This document shows positions 55,415 to 63,354 of a DNA stretch of 64,000 bases, in pieces (position 1 is the stretch's first letter; each line of letters starts with the position of its first letter). The position numbers and the translations under genes are program-made. The notes below the pieces were generated by a model. It saw only the letters and a program-made list of their open reading frames with translations. It did no database searches and was not told where the DNA came from. This DNA is from CALCMJ01 sp964475415. GTDB taxonomy: Bacteria; Bacteroidota; Bacteroidia; Chitinophagales; Saprospiraceae. The stretch lies in assembly GCA_964475415.1 (NCBI GenBank), contig CAYYWZ010000010.1:1-64000 (forward strand), read 5' to 3'.

Positions 55415-56026
55415 CTATAATGTTCTATTTTTCCTCCAAAAATAAATTAACGCTATACCTACAAGTGCACCTCCTAGGTGGGCATAATGCCCTACATTGC
55501 CAGTTCTATCCATCATAAAACCAACGACTAGCAATAATAAGACTAAGTATTTAGCTTTTATAGGTATAGGCGGGATCAGCAGCATCACTTGTCTTTCTGG
55601 AAACAACCAGCCGAATGCCCCTACGATACCGAACACTGCTCCTGATGCACCTAAATGTCCAGTTCTGAGGATAGTACTCATCTGCATAAATCCTCCTTGT
55701 GCCATACCTAAGGTTACAAACCAATCAAAAAAACTAGACAGTATTCCTGCAGCTAAGTAGACAATTAGAAATTTTTTGGATCCTAATGCTCCTTCTACTG
55801 CTGGTCCTAGAAAAACCAGAAATAACATGTTAAAAAATAGATGTCCTATATCTGCGTGGACAAACATATGGCTTATCAGCTGATAGGGTTTAAAAAAATC
55901 TGATGTAGGAAAAAATATCCTTAAGTCAGGAACTGAAATATAAGCCATGTCCAACCCCATGACTACCAGCATTACCATAACATTTATAATAATAAGATGC
56001 TTAACTGTTTCTGTAATTCTGATCAT
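55415..56026 (-). CDS. rhomboid family intramembrane serine protease (short form)
   Basis: A 203-residue rhomboid without the soluble tail of its neighbour. The catalytic Ser128 is in HLGASGAVFG and His183 in GHYAHLGGALVG; HADIGHLFFNMLFLVFLG is the conserved helix-2 region. Both catalytic residues are intact, so it should be an active protease. It follows mutL by 19 nt on the same strand and precedes the longer rhomboid by 32 nt. Confidence 0.92.
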   Translation of the reverse strand: MIRITETVKHLIIINVMVMLVVMGLDMAYISVPDLRIFFPTSDFFKPYQLISHMFVHADIGHLFFNMLFLVFLGPAVEGALGSKKFLIVYLAAGILSSFFDWFVTLGMAQGGFMQMSTILRTGHLGASGAVFGIVGAFGWLFPERQVMLLIPPIPIKAKYLVLLLLVVGFMMDRTGNVGHYAHLGGALVGIALIYFWRKNRTL

Positions 56027-56045
56027 CTTTCTCTATTCTATAATC

Positions 56046-57836
56046 TTAAGATTCAAAAAGTCTGGACAATTCGTTCAACTCATAAGTGATGATAGATTTT
56101 CTACCTTCAGGACTTATGTACGGCATTTCGCAAGAAAATAAACTATCTATAATGGTTTGCATTTCTGCAGTATCTAGTCTTTTGCCTCTAGGAATACTCG
56201 CACTCTTAGCCATAGACCTAGCAAAGTTTTCATTTACACCTAGGTCAAAACTTAGATTCTCCATATAGTTATCAAGAAACCGCTCTAGCACTTCTTCTAT
56301 CGATGTATCACTCATCCCAGATGGAATACCGTGTATAATAATACTCTGTGTTCCAAAATCTTCCGTCTCGAAACCTAATTGTTTTAGCGCATCGAGCAAG
56401 TTTATAATCAACTGATATTTCTCAGGTTTATAACTGATCGTTATAGGAAACAAAACCTTTTGAGTTACTTGTTTGCCTTCTTCTAGATGAGCTAGGTAGT
56501 CCTCATACAAGATACGCTCATGAGCCGATTTCTGATCTATGAGTACAAAGCCTGATTTGATGCTGTGTACGATATAAGTATTATGTATCTGTATAGGGTT
56601 AGACTTGGCTTTCTGTTCGAAAAGCCCACCATCTATTACATCCGAAGCAGATGATTGTAAGATAATCTGATTACCACCACTTGGCGCAACTTCACTTATA
56701 TCATTATACATTTTGTTCCATTCGGAAATTTCTTTTTTACTAGCTCTATCTCCTTTCAGAATCTCCTTACTAGAAAAACCTCCAAAACTTTCCACTTGCT
56801 GCTTACCTATATCAGGCATATTATCAAAGTCTATCATGGGATTAAGACTATATTTTCCTAATGAATGTTTAATAGCAACATTAAGAAAATTGTAGACTAA
56901 TCTTTCCTCTTGAAACTTGATCTCATGTTTTGTAGGGTGTACATTTATGTCAATTTTTTCTGGCTCTACTGTAAGGTTTAGTATGTAAAAAGGATACATC
57001 TCCTTGGTTAATAAATCACCGTAAGCCATCTTGATCGCATGATTCAGATAATTACTTTTGATGAACCTTTCATTGACATAGAGATACTGATCTCCCTTAG
57101 ATTTTCTAGCAGCACTAGCTTTTCCTATATATCCTTGTATATGCAGACTGTCCGTCTCTTCCTCTACAGGTAGGACCATCTCGTTATATTTCTTGCCTAG
57201 TATACCTACAACACGCTGTCTGAAATTAGAAGCAGGAAGGTAGTATAGCTCTGAGTCATTATGATATACCTTAAAAAAAACTTCAGGATGTATGAGCGCT
57301 ATCCTTTTGAACTCTTCGAGAATGTGTCTGAGTTCTACAGAGTCTGTTTTAAGAAATTTCCTTCTTGCAGGAACATTGTAGAATAAATTTTTGACAGAGA
57401 TAGATGTTCCCTTAGGCGTTTGACATAAGGCTTGTTTTTCTAGTGTAGATCCTTTTATTACGATATGAGTACCCGTATCAGAATTTTCTGTTCTTGTCTT
57501 AAGATCTACATGCGCAATAGATGCTATCGATGCTAGCGCTTCCCCTCTAAATCCCATGGTCTTAATGCTGAATAGATCGGAAGCCTTTCTGATCTTAGAG
57601 GTGGCGTGCCGTTCGAAACTCATACGAGCATCTGTTTCTGACATACCCTTTCCATTATCAGAAATAAGAATCATAGTCTTTCCAGAATCTTTTAAGGCTA
57701 TCTCTATTTCTGTACTACCTGCATCGAGTGCATTCTCTAATAACTCTTTGATTACAGAAGCTGGCCGCTGGATCACCTCTCCTGCAGCGATCTGGTTAGC
57801 AATCGATTCTGGTAACAGCTGAATTATATCATCCAT
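56046..57836 (-). CDS. mutL: DNA mismatch repair protein MutL
   Basis: Links MutS recognition to strand incision. I start at ATG 57836 (MDDIIQLLPESIANQIAAGE), giving 596 residues; the longer frame needs a GTG at 57842. The N-terminal GHKL ATPase shows ELLENALDAG, ISDNGKGM and TMGFRGEALASI. The C-terminal domain carries DQKSAHERILYE, which fits the DQHA(X)2E(X)4E-type endonuclease motif with its acidic residues kept, so strand nicking by MutL itself is likely. The 5' end overlaps the small membrane gene upstream by 8 nt. Confidence 0.95.
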   Translation of the reverse strand: MDDIIQLLPESIANQIAAGEVIQRPASVIKELLENALDAGSTEIEIALKDSGKTMILISDNGKGMSETDARMSFERHATSKIRKASDLFSIKTMGFRGEALASIASIAHVDLKTRTENSDTGTHIVIKGSTLEKQALCQTPKGTSISVKNLFYNVPARRKFLKTDSVELRHILEEFKRIALIHPEVFFKVYHNDSELYYLPASNFRQRVVGILGKKYNEMVLPVEEETDSLHIQGYIGKASAARKSKGDQYLYVNERFIKSNYLNHAIKMAYGDLLTKEMYPFYILNLTVEPEKIDINVHPTKHEIKFQEERLVYNFLNVAIKHSLGKYSLNPMIDFDNMPDIGKQQVESFGGFSSKEILKGDRASKKEISEWNKMYNDISEVAPSGGNQIILQSSASDVIDGGLFEQKAKSNPIQIHNTYIVHSIKSGFVLIDQKSAHERILYEDYLAHLEEGKQVTQKVLFPITISYKPEKYQLIINLLDALKQLGFETEDFGTQSIIIHGIPSGMSDTSIEEVLERFLDNYMENLSFDLGVNENFARSMAKSASIPRGKRLDTAEMQTIIDSLFSCEMPYISPEGRKSIITYELNELSRLFES

Positions 57837-58149
57837 GCGCACTAAAAGATTCTATCATCTGACGAAATTTGTCAGAATTCATAAGGTAATAACAAGCTAG
57901 AAGTAGACTAGCGATAATCATAGCTAGCCTAAGGTTAGATTTTCTTACCTCTGCTTTTCTGAAACTAGAATCTCCTCTAGATTTTTTCCTTAGCCCAGCT
58001 CTTATTCTATTCTTTGTATACTCTGTATCTGTCCCCTCTTTATACTTATCCAGTCTAGACTGAAGATCATCTTGCTCCTGATTGTAGAAGCGAGGTTTAT
58101 AATCGAAGCTCTGATGCTTTGGTGTTTTGTTAAATGTAAAAAATCCCAT
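57829..58149 (-). CDS. small single-helix membrane protein upstream of mutL
   Basis: A 106-residue protein, mostly charged (MGFFTFNKTPKHQSFDYKPR, LDKYKEGTDTEYTKNRIRAG). One transmembrane helix lies near the C-terminus (about 73-90, LRLAMIIASLLLACYYLM). No recognised domain. I recall similar proteins beside mutL in other Bacteroidota, but this is from memory. It overlaps mutL by 8 nt, so its translation is coupled to mutL. A role in mismatch repair is not implied by the sequence. Confidence 0.75.
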   Translation of the reverse strand: MGFFTFNKTPKHQSFDYKPRFYNQEQDDLQSRLDKYKEGTDTEYTKNRIRAGLRKKSRGDSSFRKAEVRKSNLRLAMIIASLLLACYYLMNSDKFRQMIESFSAHG

Positions 58150-58330
58150 TTATGAATTTATATCTGTAAAAATAAACATACATAGATTGTAATCAAAGAA
58201 AATAAGACAATGACTCTATAATAATGGACAAAGCCTTTCTTAGTTATAGTACACTTGCTATTTCTATTAGTTCATACTTATGTCAAAGGAGTTATAAATC
58301 ATTCTGAATAAAGCTTGATATTTTATAAAA

Positions 58331-58369
58331 TGTAAAGTATATTTGACATAATGTAAAGTTTACTTATCA
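58331..58369. promoter_or_regulatory. pair of palindromic operator-like sites
   Basis: Two similar imperfect palindromes, TGTAAAGTATATTTGACA (58331-58348) and TGTAAAGTTTACTTATCA (58352-58369), start 21 bp apart, two helical turns. They end 13 nt before the ATG of the membrane-protein/XRE-regulator operon, a natural place for autorepression by the encoded HTH protein. Confidence 0.6.
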
Positions 58370-58382
58370 CAAATCTTATAAA

Positions 58383-58850
58383 ATGTCTAAACAAGTATCA
58401 TCATATAATGAGGAGCATGAGGCTCTGAATAAGGTCATAAATTTCAGATTCCCACATACTTTTAAGAAGGTGGGTATAATAGGTGCCGTTTCGGTTTTAG
58501 CTTATTTGTTCGCTTATAAGTTTATAGGCAGCAACACCTTACTCACTAAAGATCTTCTGAGAACATTGATTTTGTTATTTCTTTTTGTAGCGTCTCTAAG
58601 TAAAGAAAAAATAGAAGATGAATATACCGTCCATATAAGGTTCCAGTCTTATATTGTTGCCTTTATAGTTACAGCTATTTATGCTATTGTCATTCCATTT
58701 GTAGGCTTCTTCTTAGAAATTATAATCAGAAAAATAACTAATGACGGAGTAGTCAACTTAAATGATGTTTCTGCTTTTGAAGTGCTCTTCATGATGATGG
58801 CAATGCAACTCTTATTTTTTACAACACTAAAAAGATTTGGCAGGTGCTAA
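58383..58850 (+). CDS. four-helix membrane protein cotranscribed with an XRE regulator
   Basis: The 155-residue protein has an N-terminal soluble stretch and four hydrophobic segments (about 30-48, 55-75, 88-112, 133-150). It resembles the small membrane proteins (DUF2178-like) that are paired with a YozG-type regulator in many bacteria, but no specific motif confirms the family. The next gene starts inside its last codons (GTGCTAA, 7-nt overlap), so they are translationally coupled. Function unknown. Confidence 0.75.
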   Translation: MSKQVSSYNEEHEALNKVINFRFPHTFKKVGIIGAVSVLAYLFAYKFIGSNTLLTKDLLRTLILLFLFVASLSKEKIEDEYTVHIRFQSYIVAFIVTAIYAIVIPFVGFFLEIIIRKITNDGVVNLNDVSAFEVLFMMMAMQLLFFTTLKRFGRC

Positions 58851-59044
58851 ATAGACTAAAAATAGAGCGCGCAGAAAAAGATCTAACGCAGGATCAACTA
58901 GCAAAGAAGATAGGCGTATCTAGACAAACTATTAACTCTATAGAAAAGAATAGGTATGTACCTTCCACCATTCTAGCCTTGAAAATTTCTGAATTGTTCA
59001 GTAAGTCTGTAAATGATATTTTCTTTTTGGAAAAGGAGGATTAA
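58844..59044 (+). CDS. small XRE/YozG-like helix-turn-helix regulator
   Basis: The 66-residue protein is a single HTH_3 domain: RLKIERAEKDLTQDQLAKKI, GVSRQTINSIEKNRYVPSTI and LALKISELFSKSVNDIF are textbook. Start is GTG 58844, overlapping the stop of the membrane gene by 7 nt. Related regulators bind palindromes with an AAGTATACTT core; two such sites precede the operon. Autoregulation is inferred. Confidence 0.92.
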   Translation: MLNRLKIERAEKDLTQDQLAKKIGVSRQTINSIEKNRYVPSTILALKISELFSKSVNDIFFLEKED

Positions 59045-59376
59045 AATTCATAAGAATACATTTTAGCATCTTTTGAATTTCTTATTTTAGATATCTCAAA
59101 ATGTAAATTATCTTAATTTTAGAATATTCTACTTATTAGTGTATCATAAGATATATTGCAACTGAGCAAATTGACATGAACAGAAGAAATATAATCACCA
59201 CATCAGAAAGAAAAGCATACTATAAACTGCCAACACAAAGACATATGACTTATTCTCTTCCTAATTTCTTAATATAATGATGATATCAACGTAAACTTCT
59301 ATTCATAATAGAGCATATTATAAAGCTTTACCTTACTTTTACACCATATTAATAGAATCTCCTTGTAAGATTACAG
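59045..59376. other. non-coding region before the amidophosphoribosyltransferase gene
   Basis: 332 nt, AT-rich. One short frame at 59176-59277 (33 codons, MNRRNIITTSERKAYYKLPT...) is not supported as a gene. No terminator, tRNA or riboswitch was recognised. Confidence 0.5.
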
Positions 59377-61272
59377 ATGAGTGAACAAATAAAGCATGAA
59401 TGCGGACTTGCTATGATACGATTGCTGAAGCCGCAATCTTATTATCTAGACAAATATGGTACTTCCTTATACGGGATGAATAAGCTTAGGCTGCTCTTAC
59501 AAAAACAGCGTAACAGAGGTCAGGACGGTGCAGGTCTAGCCACTATAAAGTTGGATATGCCACCTGGGCACAGATATATCAGCAGAAAGAGATCTGCCTC
59601 TGGAGCCTATATCAAGGATCTTTTCGAAGCTGTGTATAGTCACTTCAATGATCTAACAGACGAACAGATGAAAGATCCTGAATGGCTAAAGATGAATATG
59701 CCATATACAGGAGAACTATTGTTAGGACATCTAAGGTATGGCACGCATAGTGTCAACACTATAGAAACCTGTCACCCTTTCTTAAGACAAAATAACTGGA
59801 TCACTAGAAATCTTGTTCTTGCTGGAAATTTCAATATGACGAATGTCACAGAACTTTTCCAAGAGCTAGTAGATGTAGGTCAGCATCCAAAAGAAAAATC
59901 TGATACCGTAACCGTTCTGGAAAAGATAGGACACTTCCTAGATGCGGAGGTAGAACGTTTGTTTCATTGGTTCAAACCAGAAGGTTATACGAATGAGGAA
60001 ATAACCATGCTAATAGCAGATCATATAGATGTACAAAGGTTATTACAAAGGGCTTGTAGAAAATTTGATGGGGGTTATGTTATGGCGGGAATGATCGGTC
60101 ATGGAGATGCTTTCGTTCTTAGAGATCCATCAGGAATAAGACCAGCGTTCTATTATCAAGATGATGAGATTGTTGCGGTAGCATCAGAAAAACCTGCTAT
60201 ACAAACAGCGCTCAATGTAGGTTACAAAAAAATCAAAGAACTAAAAAGAGGGCACGCACTAATCATAAAGAAAAATGGCAAGGTTACAGAACAACTTGTA
60301 AAAGAACAATTACCACGAAAAGCTTGCTCATTCGAAAGAATATATTTTTCTAGAGGAACTGATAAAGATATCTACCTAGAAAGAAAAAAACTAGGTGAAC
60401 TACTAGCTACTGTAATTCTAAAAGAAGCTAAGTACGATTTCAAAAAAACTGTTTTCTCATTTATCCCTAATACTGCAGAGGTAGCATTCTATGGGATGAT
60501 GGATGGCATCCATAAAGAGCTTAACAAAATCAAGACTGGCCAGATCAATGCACTTGGAAAAAATGCAACGCCTAAGGATATAGAAGAAATTCTCAAGATT
60601 ACACCAAGGATGGAAAAATTAGCTGTCAAAGATGCTAAGATGAGAACCTTCATAGCTGATGATACCAGTAGAGGTGAGATGGTTTCTCATGTCTATGATG
60701 TAACCTATGGTATTGTAAAAAACGAAATAGATACACTAGTAGTTATAGATGATAGTATCGTACGAGGAACTACCTTAAGAGATAGTATCTTATTCAATCT
60801 CTCCAGACTGAAACCCAAGAAAATAATCGTTGTCTCTTCCGCACCACAGATTAGATTTCCTGATTGCTACGGTATCGACATGTCTAAGCTCAAAGAATTT
60901 GTAGCATTCAGAGCGTTAGTGAAATTACTAGAAAAAGATGGTAAGGAAAATTTGCTTAGAGATACCTACCGAAAATGTAAGGAGCAACTAGAACTCCCTG
61001 TAGAGGAAATGACCAATCCTCTTAAAGATTTATATGCTCTTTACGAACAAGAAGAAATATCTGAGATGATATGTCAGATTGTAAAACCTAAGAATTTCAA
61101 ACCAGAGCTAAAAGTAATCTATCAGACTATAGAAAATTTACATGATGCCTGTCCTAACAATAATGGGGATTGGTATTTTTCTGGCAACTACCCTACTCCT
61201 GGAGGAAATAGAGTGGTCAATATTGCATTTGTGAATTTCATGGAAAAGAAAGACATGAGAGCCTATGCTTAA
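59377..61272 (+). CDS. amidophosphoribosyltransferase (long Bacteroidota type)
   Basis: The 631-residue protein combines a class II glutaminase domain with a phosphoribosyltransferase domain, as in PurF, which makes phosphoribosylamine from PRPP and glutamine. The expected nucleophile is Cys9 after a short propeptide (MSEQIKHE then CGLAM). Other glutaminase motifs are RGQDGAGLA and LGHLRYGTH. The PRPP loop is VVIDDSIVRGTTLRDS. E. coli PurF is about 505 residues; the additional length is in inserts around 165-215 and 375-415 and in the C-terminus. Start ATG 59377. It may replace or supplement a standard PurF. Confidence 0.85.
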   Translation: MSEQIKHECGLAMIRLLKPQSYYLDKYGTSLYGMNKLRLLLQKQRNRGQDGAGLATIKLDMPPGHRYISRKRSASGAYIKDLFEAVYSHFNDLTDEQMKDPEWLKMNMPYTGELLLGHLRYGTHSVNTIETCHPFLRQNNWITRNLVLAGNFNMTNVTELFQELVDVGQHPKEKSDTVTVLEKIGHFLDAEVERLFHWFKPEGYTNEEITMLIADHIDVQRLLQRACRKFDGGYVMAGMIGHGDAFVLRDPSGIRPAFYYQDDEIVAVASEKPAIQTALNVGYKKIKELKRGHALIIKKNGKVTEQLVKEQLPRKACSFERIYFSRGTDKDIYLERKKLGELLATVILKEAKYDFKKTVFSFIPNTAEVAFYGMMDGIHKELNKIKTGQINALGKNATPKDIEEILKITPRMEKLAVKDAKMRTFIADDTSRGEMVSHVYDVTYGIVKNEIDTLVVIDDSIVRGTTLRDSILFNLSRLKPKKIIVVSSAPQIRFPDCYGIDMSKLKEFVAFRALVKLLEKDGKENLLRDTYRKCKEQLELPVEEMTNPLKDLYALYEQEEISEMICQIVKPKNFKPELKVIYQTIENLHDACPNNNGDWYFSGNYPTPGGNRVVNIAFVNFMEKKDMRAYA

Positions 61273-61511
61273 TTAGGCTTTACAACAGCTCTAACACATA
61301 AATAGAATTGAGATAATAATCTATCGCGTAATCTAGATTACTAGTGATATCATCAATGATAATATAAGTTATCATATCCGTACAACAATCCTATCTAGTC
61401 CCTGCTTAAACATATATAGGCATATTTTTTCTAAAAAATAGCGTAATTATTGTTAATTAGGCTTTTATATATTATAAAAATCTTTAATTTTATAGTTAAA
61501 TCTAATTTTAT

Positions 61512-62138
61512 ATGAGCAGAATTCTTAAAATAATATTCTACGCCTTCCTTTTAATATTTGTTTATCTATGGATAAGCACGGTATACAAGTCATGTGGAGA
61601 CCAGCCAGCTTCTAATGATAGCAATGAGCAGGTCATGATGGGTGAAGAAGAGAATGAAGTAATAGAAAATTATCAAGATCTTACGGGAATATCAGATGAC
61701 GATGAGTTCGAAGGTGGAGATAATAATACTTCTAGCAACACTAGTAATGATGCAATTACGCTAGACGCTGCACTAGATCAGGACTATTCAGAAGATTTGA
61801 CACAAGAGGTAAAATCAGAACCTGTTGTTTCCAAGCCTAAAGCTAAACCAAAGCCTGCTCCTCAAGAAACTTATACAGCGCCTAGAAATAATGCCTCCTC
61901 TTATAAGGTTGGTGACTATCTTATTGTAGCGGGAAGTTATTCTATAGCCTCTAATGCTAACAAGATGGTTTCTAAACTTAGAAAAATGGGCTACGATAAT
62001 GCGGAGACAGTACAGTTCGATGCCTCACAATTTAGTTCTGTTGTAGCTTCTAGACATAGCAACTACGATGCTGCTGTCAATGCGGCTAACAGTCTTAAAT
62101 CTAGAGGTGTGGATTGCTATGTACATCGTAAAAAGTAA
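61512..62138 (+). CDS. membrane-anchored SPOR domain protein
   Basis: A 208-residue protein with an N-terminal transmembrane helix (about 5-24, ILKIIFYAFLLIFVYLWIST) and an acidic linker (about 30-95). A Pro/Lys stretch (KPKAKPKPAPQ) precedes a C-terminal SPOR domain (about 128-208, YKVGDYLIVAGSYSIASNAN, GVDCYVHRKK). SPOR domains bind denuded peptidoglycan, often at the division septum. The layout matches cell-division SPOR proteins such as FtsN or DamX in general form. It is followed 6 nt later by the YedK-like gene. Confidence 0.87.
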   Translation: MSRILKIIFYAFLLIFVYLWISTVYKSCGDQPASNDSNEQVMMGEEENEVIENYQDLTGISDDDEFEGGDNNTSSNTSNDAITLDAALDQDYSEDLTQEVKSEPVVSKPKAKPKPAPQETYTAPRNNASSYKVGDYLIVAGSYSIASNANKMVSKLRKMGYDNAETVQFDASQFSSVVASRHSNYDAAVNAANSLKSRGVDCYVHRKK

Positions 62139-62144
62139 AAACCT

Positions 62145-62894
62145 ATGTGCGGTAGATCCTCTCTTACTAAGACGGAAAAACAATTAGAAGAAAGATTCGA
62201 TGCTACCTTCTACTCGGAAGATCTGGAACGATATAATCCACTTCCTAACTATAACGTTGCTCCTTCCCATATGCACCCAGTAATAAGTAATATGGATCCT
62301 GATCACTTTCAGGCTTTCCGTTGGGGCCTTATACCGTTTTGGGCTAAGGACATGAAGGTAGGATACAAAATGATCAATGCACGAGTAGAAACCATCTTCG
62401 AAAAAAACAGTTTTAAGAAAGCTATAGAAACTCAGCGATGTATTGTTCCTTTTGATGGATTCTATGAGTGGAAGAAAGAAGCTGATGGAAGCAAAACGCC
62501 CTACAGAATAAAAGTAAAAGATATAGACATTTTCTCTATAGCAGGCATATGGGAAAGATGGAAATCTCCCGAAGGAAAAGAAATCTATAGTTTCACCCTG
62601 ATCACGCAAGATGCTGATGAATACATGCAAAGTATCCACAACCGAATGCCCGCGATACTAACTCCTGAATCTGAAAAGCTGTGGCTACAAAACGATGTAT
62701 CTGTGAAGGACCTAGTACAACAACTTGTGCTACCCTTGCAAGATTACGAACTAGAAGCCTACCCTGTTGCTAGTAAGGTAGGAAATGTAAGGAATAATGA
62801 CTCTAGTCTCATAGAACCAGCTGCTCAGAAAAAGGTAGTGAAGAAAAAATCTAATCACGGGAAAGATATGAATCGTCATACTTTATTTGATTAA
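62145..62894 (+). CDS. YedK/HMCES-family SOS response-associated protein
   Basis: Forms a covalent thiazolidine crosslink with abasic sites in single-stranded DNA through an N-terminal Cys. The 249 residues start MCGRSS, giving Cys2 after Met removal. NAR (INARVETI), the catalytic Glu in FDGFYEWKK and the late His in SIHNRMPAIL are all present, with ITQDADEYM before. A Lys-rich tail follows. It lies 6 nt after the SPOR gene, a chance-looking operon pairing of cell-wall and DNA damage functions. Confidence 0.92.
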   Translation: MCGRSSLTKTEKQLEERFDATFYSEDLERYNPLPNYNVAPSHMHPVISNMDPDHFQAFRWGLIPFWAKDMKVGYKMINARVETIFEKNSFKKAIETQRCIVPFDGFYEWKKEADGSKTPYRIKVKDIDIFSIAGIWERWKSPEGKEIYSFTLITQDADEYMQSIHNRMPAILTPESEKLWLQNDVSVKDLVQQLVLPLQDYELEAYPVASKVGNVRNNDSSLIEPAAQKKVVKKKSNHGKDMNRHTLFD

Positions 62895-62973
62895 CTTCTT
62901 TTACGCATCGTGGTCAATGGATTTGGGATAATCTAAATAACTAATTAGTAACTTACAAGCATTTATCAGGCGC

Positions 62974-63019
62974 GGCTAAAGCCGTGAATACATTAAAAAA
63001 TGTAGTCGAGGCTTTAGCC
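62974..63019. repeat. REP-like long imperfect hairpin
   Basis: GGCTAAAGCC (62974-62983) and its reverse complement GGCTTTAGCC (63010-63019) form the base. An inner ATACATT/AATGTA stem closes around AAAA, giving a hairpin of about 46 nt. Each arm is itself a small palindrome (CGGCTAAAGCCG, CGAGGCTTTAGCCTCG). The layout is that of repetitive extragenic palindromes. Confidence 0.6.
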
Positions 63020-63090
63020 TCGTTGGCGATCGTTAATGTTGAGGCTAGAGAAATATAAGATGCGAAACATTCTATTCTAAGATCAAAAAC

Positions 63091-63260
63091 TTGTGCAGGA
63101 AGATTAACTCCCCCGCGTGAGTAACTCGGAAGGGAGTTCTCCATTGGGTTGCTATTGCGGGATTGAGGTGGGCTCGTCCGACAGGACCGAACCGAATGGT
63201 GAGTCTGTAGAACTACGACCCCTGTGCGCGGCATTTAGCCATAGGGCTGGGGGCACGCCC
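63091..63260. repeat. GC-rich structured block, possible interspersed element
   Basis: About 170 nt that is clearly richer in G+C than its surroundings. It contains arms AACTCCC (63106-63112) and GGGAGTT (63132-63138), and a late GGGC/GCCC hairpin near 63250-63260. No real gene: the 93-codon frame across it on the minus strand also runs through the REP-like hairpin. From memory similar blocks recur in Bacteroidota genomes, which is unverified. Confidence 0.45.
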
Positions 63261-63276
63261 AAACAATTATGGTTAT

Positions 63277-63314
63277 AAAAAAACGTGCAAACATCTATAT
63301 AGACATTTGCACGT
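63277..63314 (-). terminator. intrinsic terminator of the edge gene
   Basis: Arms ACGTGCAAA (63283-63291) and TTTGCACGT (63306-63314) form a 9-bp stem. Seven A at 63277-63283 give a U tract on the minus strand. It lies 41 nt past the stop of the partial gene at the window edge. Confidence 0.85.
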
Positions 63315-63354
63315 TCGTATAATATACGCTGGCCTAAGCCATCTATTTCTTATT

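Noticed and set aside
59176..59277. 33-codon frame MNRRNIITTSERKAYYKLPT... before the amidophosphoribosyltransferase gene
   Set aside because: Briefly considered as a transposase N-terminal remnant. It is too short, with no inverted repeats or target duplication around it.
62184..62639. 151-codon minus-strand frame over the YedK-like gene
   Set aside because: Antisense shadow of a gene with all catalytic residues in place.
62953..63234. 93-codon minus-strand frame across the GC-rich block
   Set aside because: It runs through the REP-like hairpin and the structured block. The apparent protein is a translation of repeat DNA.
63091..63260. Group II intron domain or known riboswitch in the GC-rich block
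   Set aside because: I looked for a domain V-like hairpin and for riboswitch cores and could not align either convincingly, so only a structured repeat-like block is claimed.
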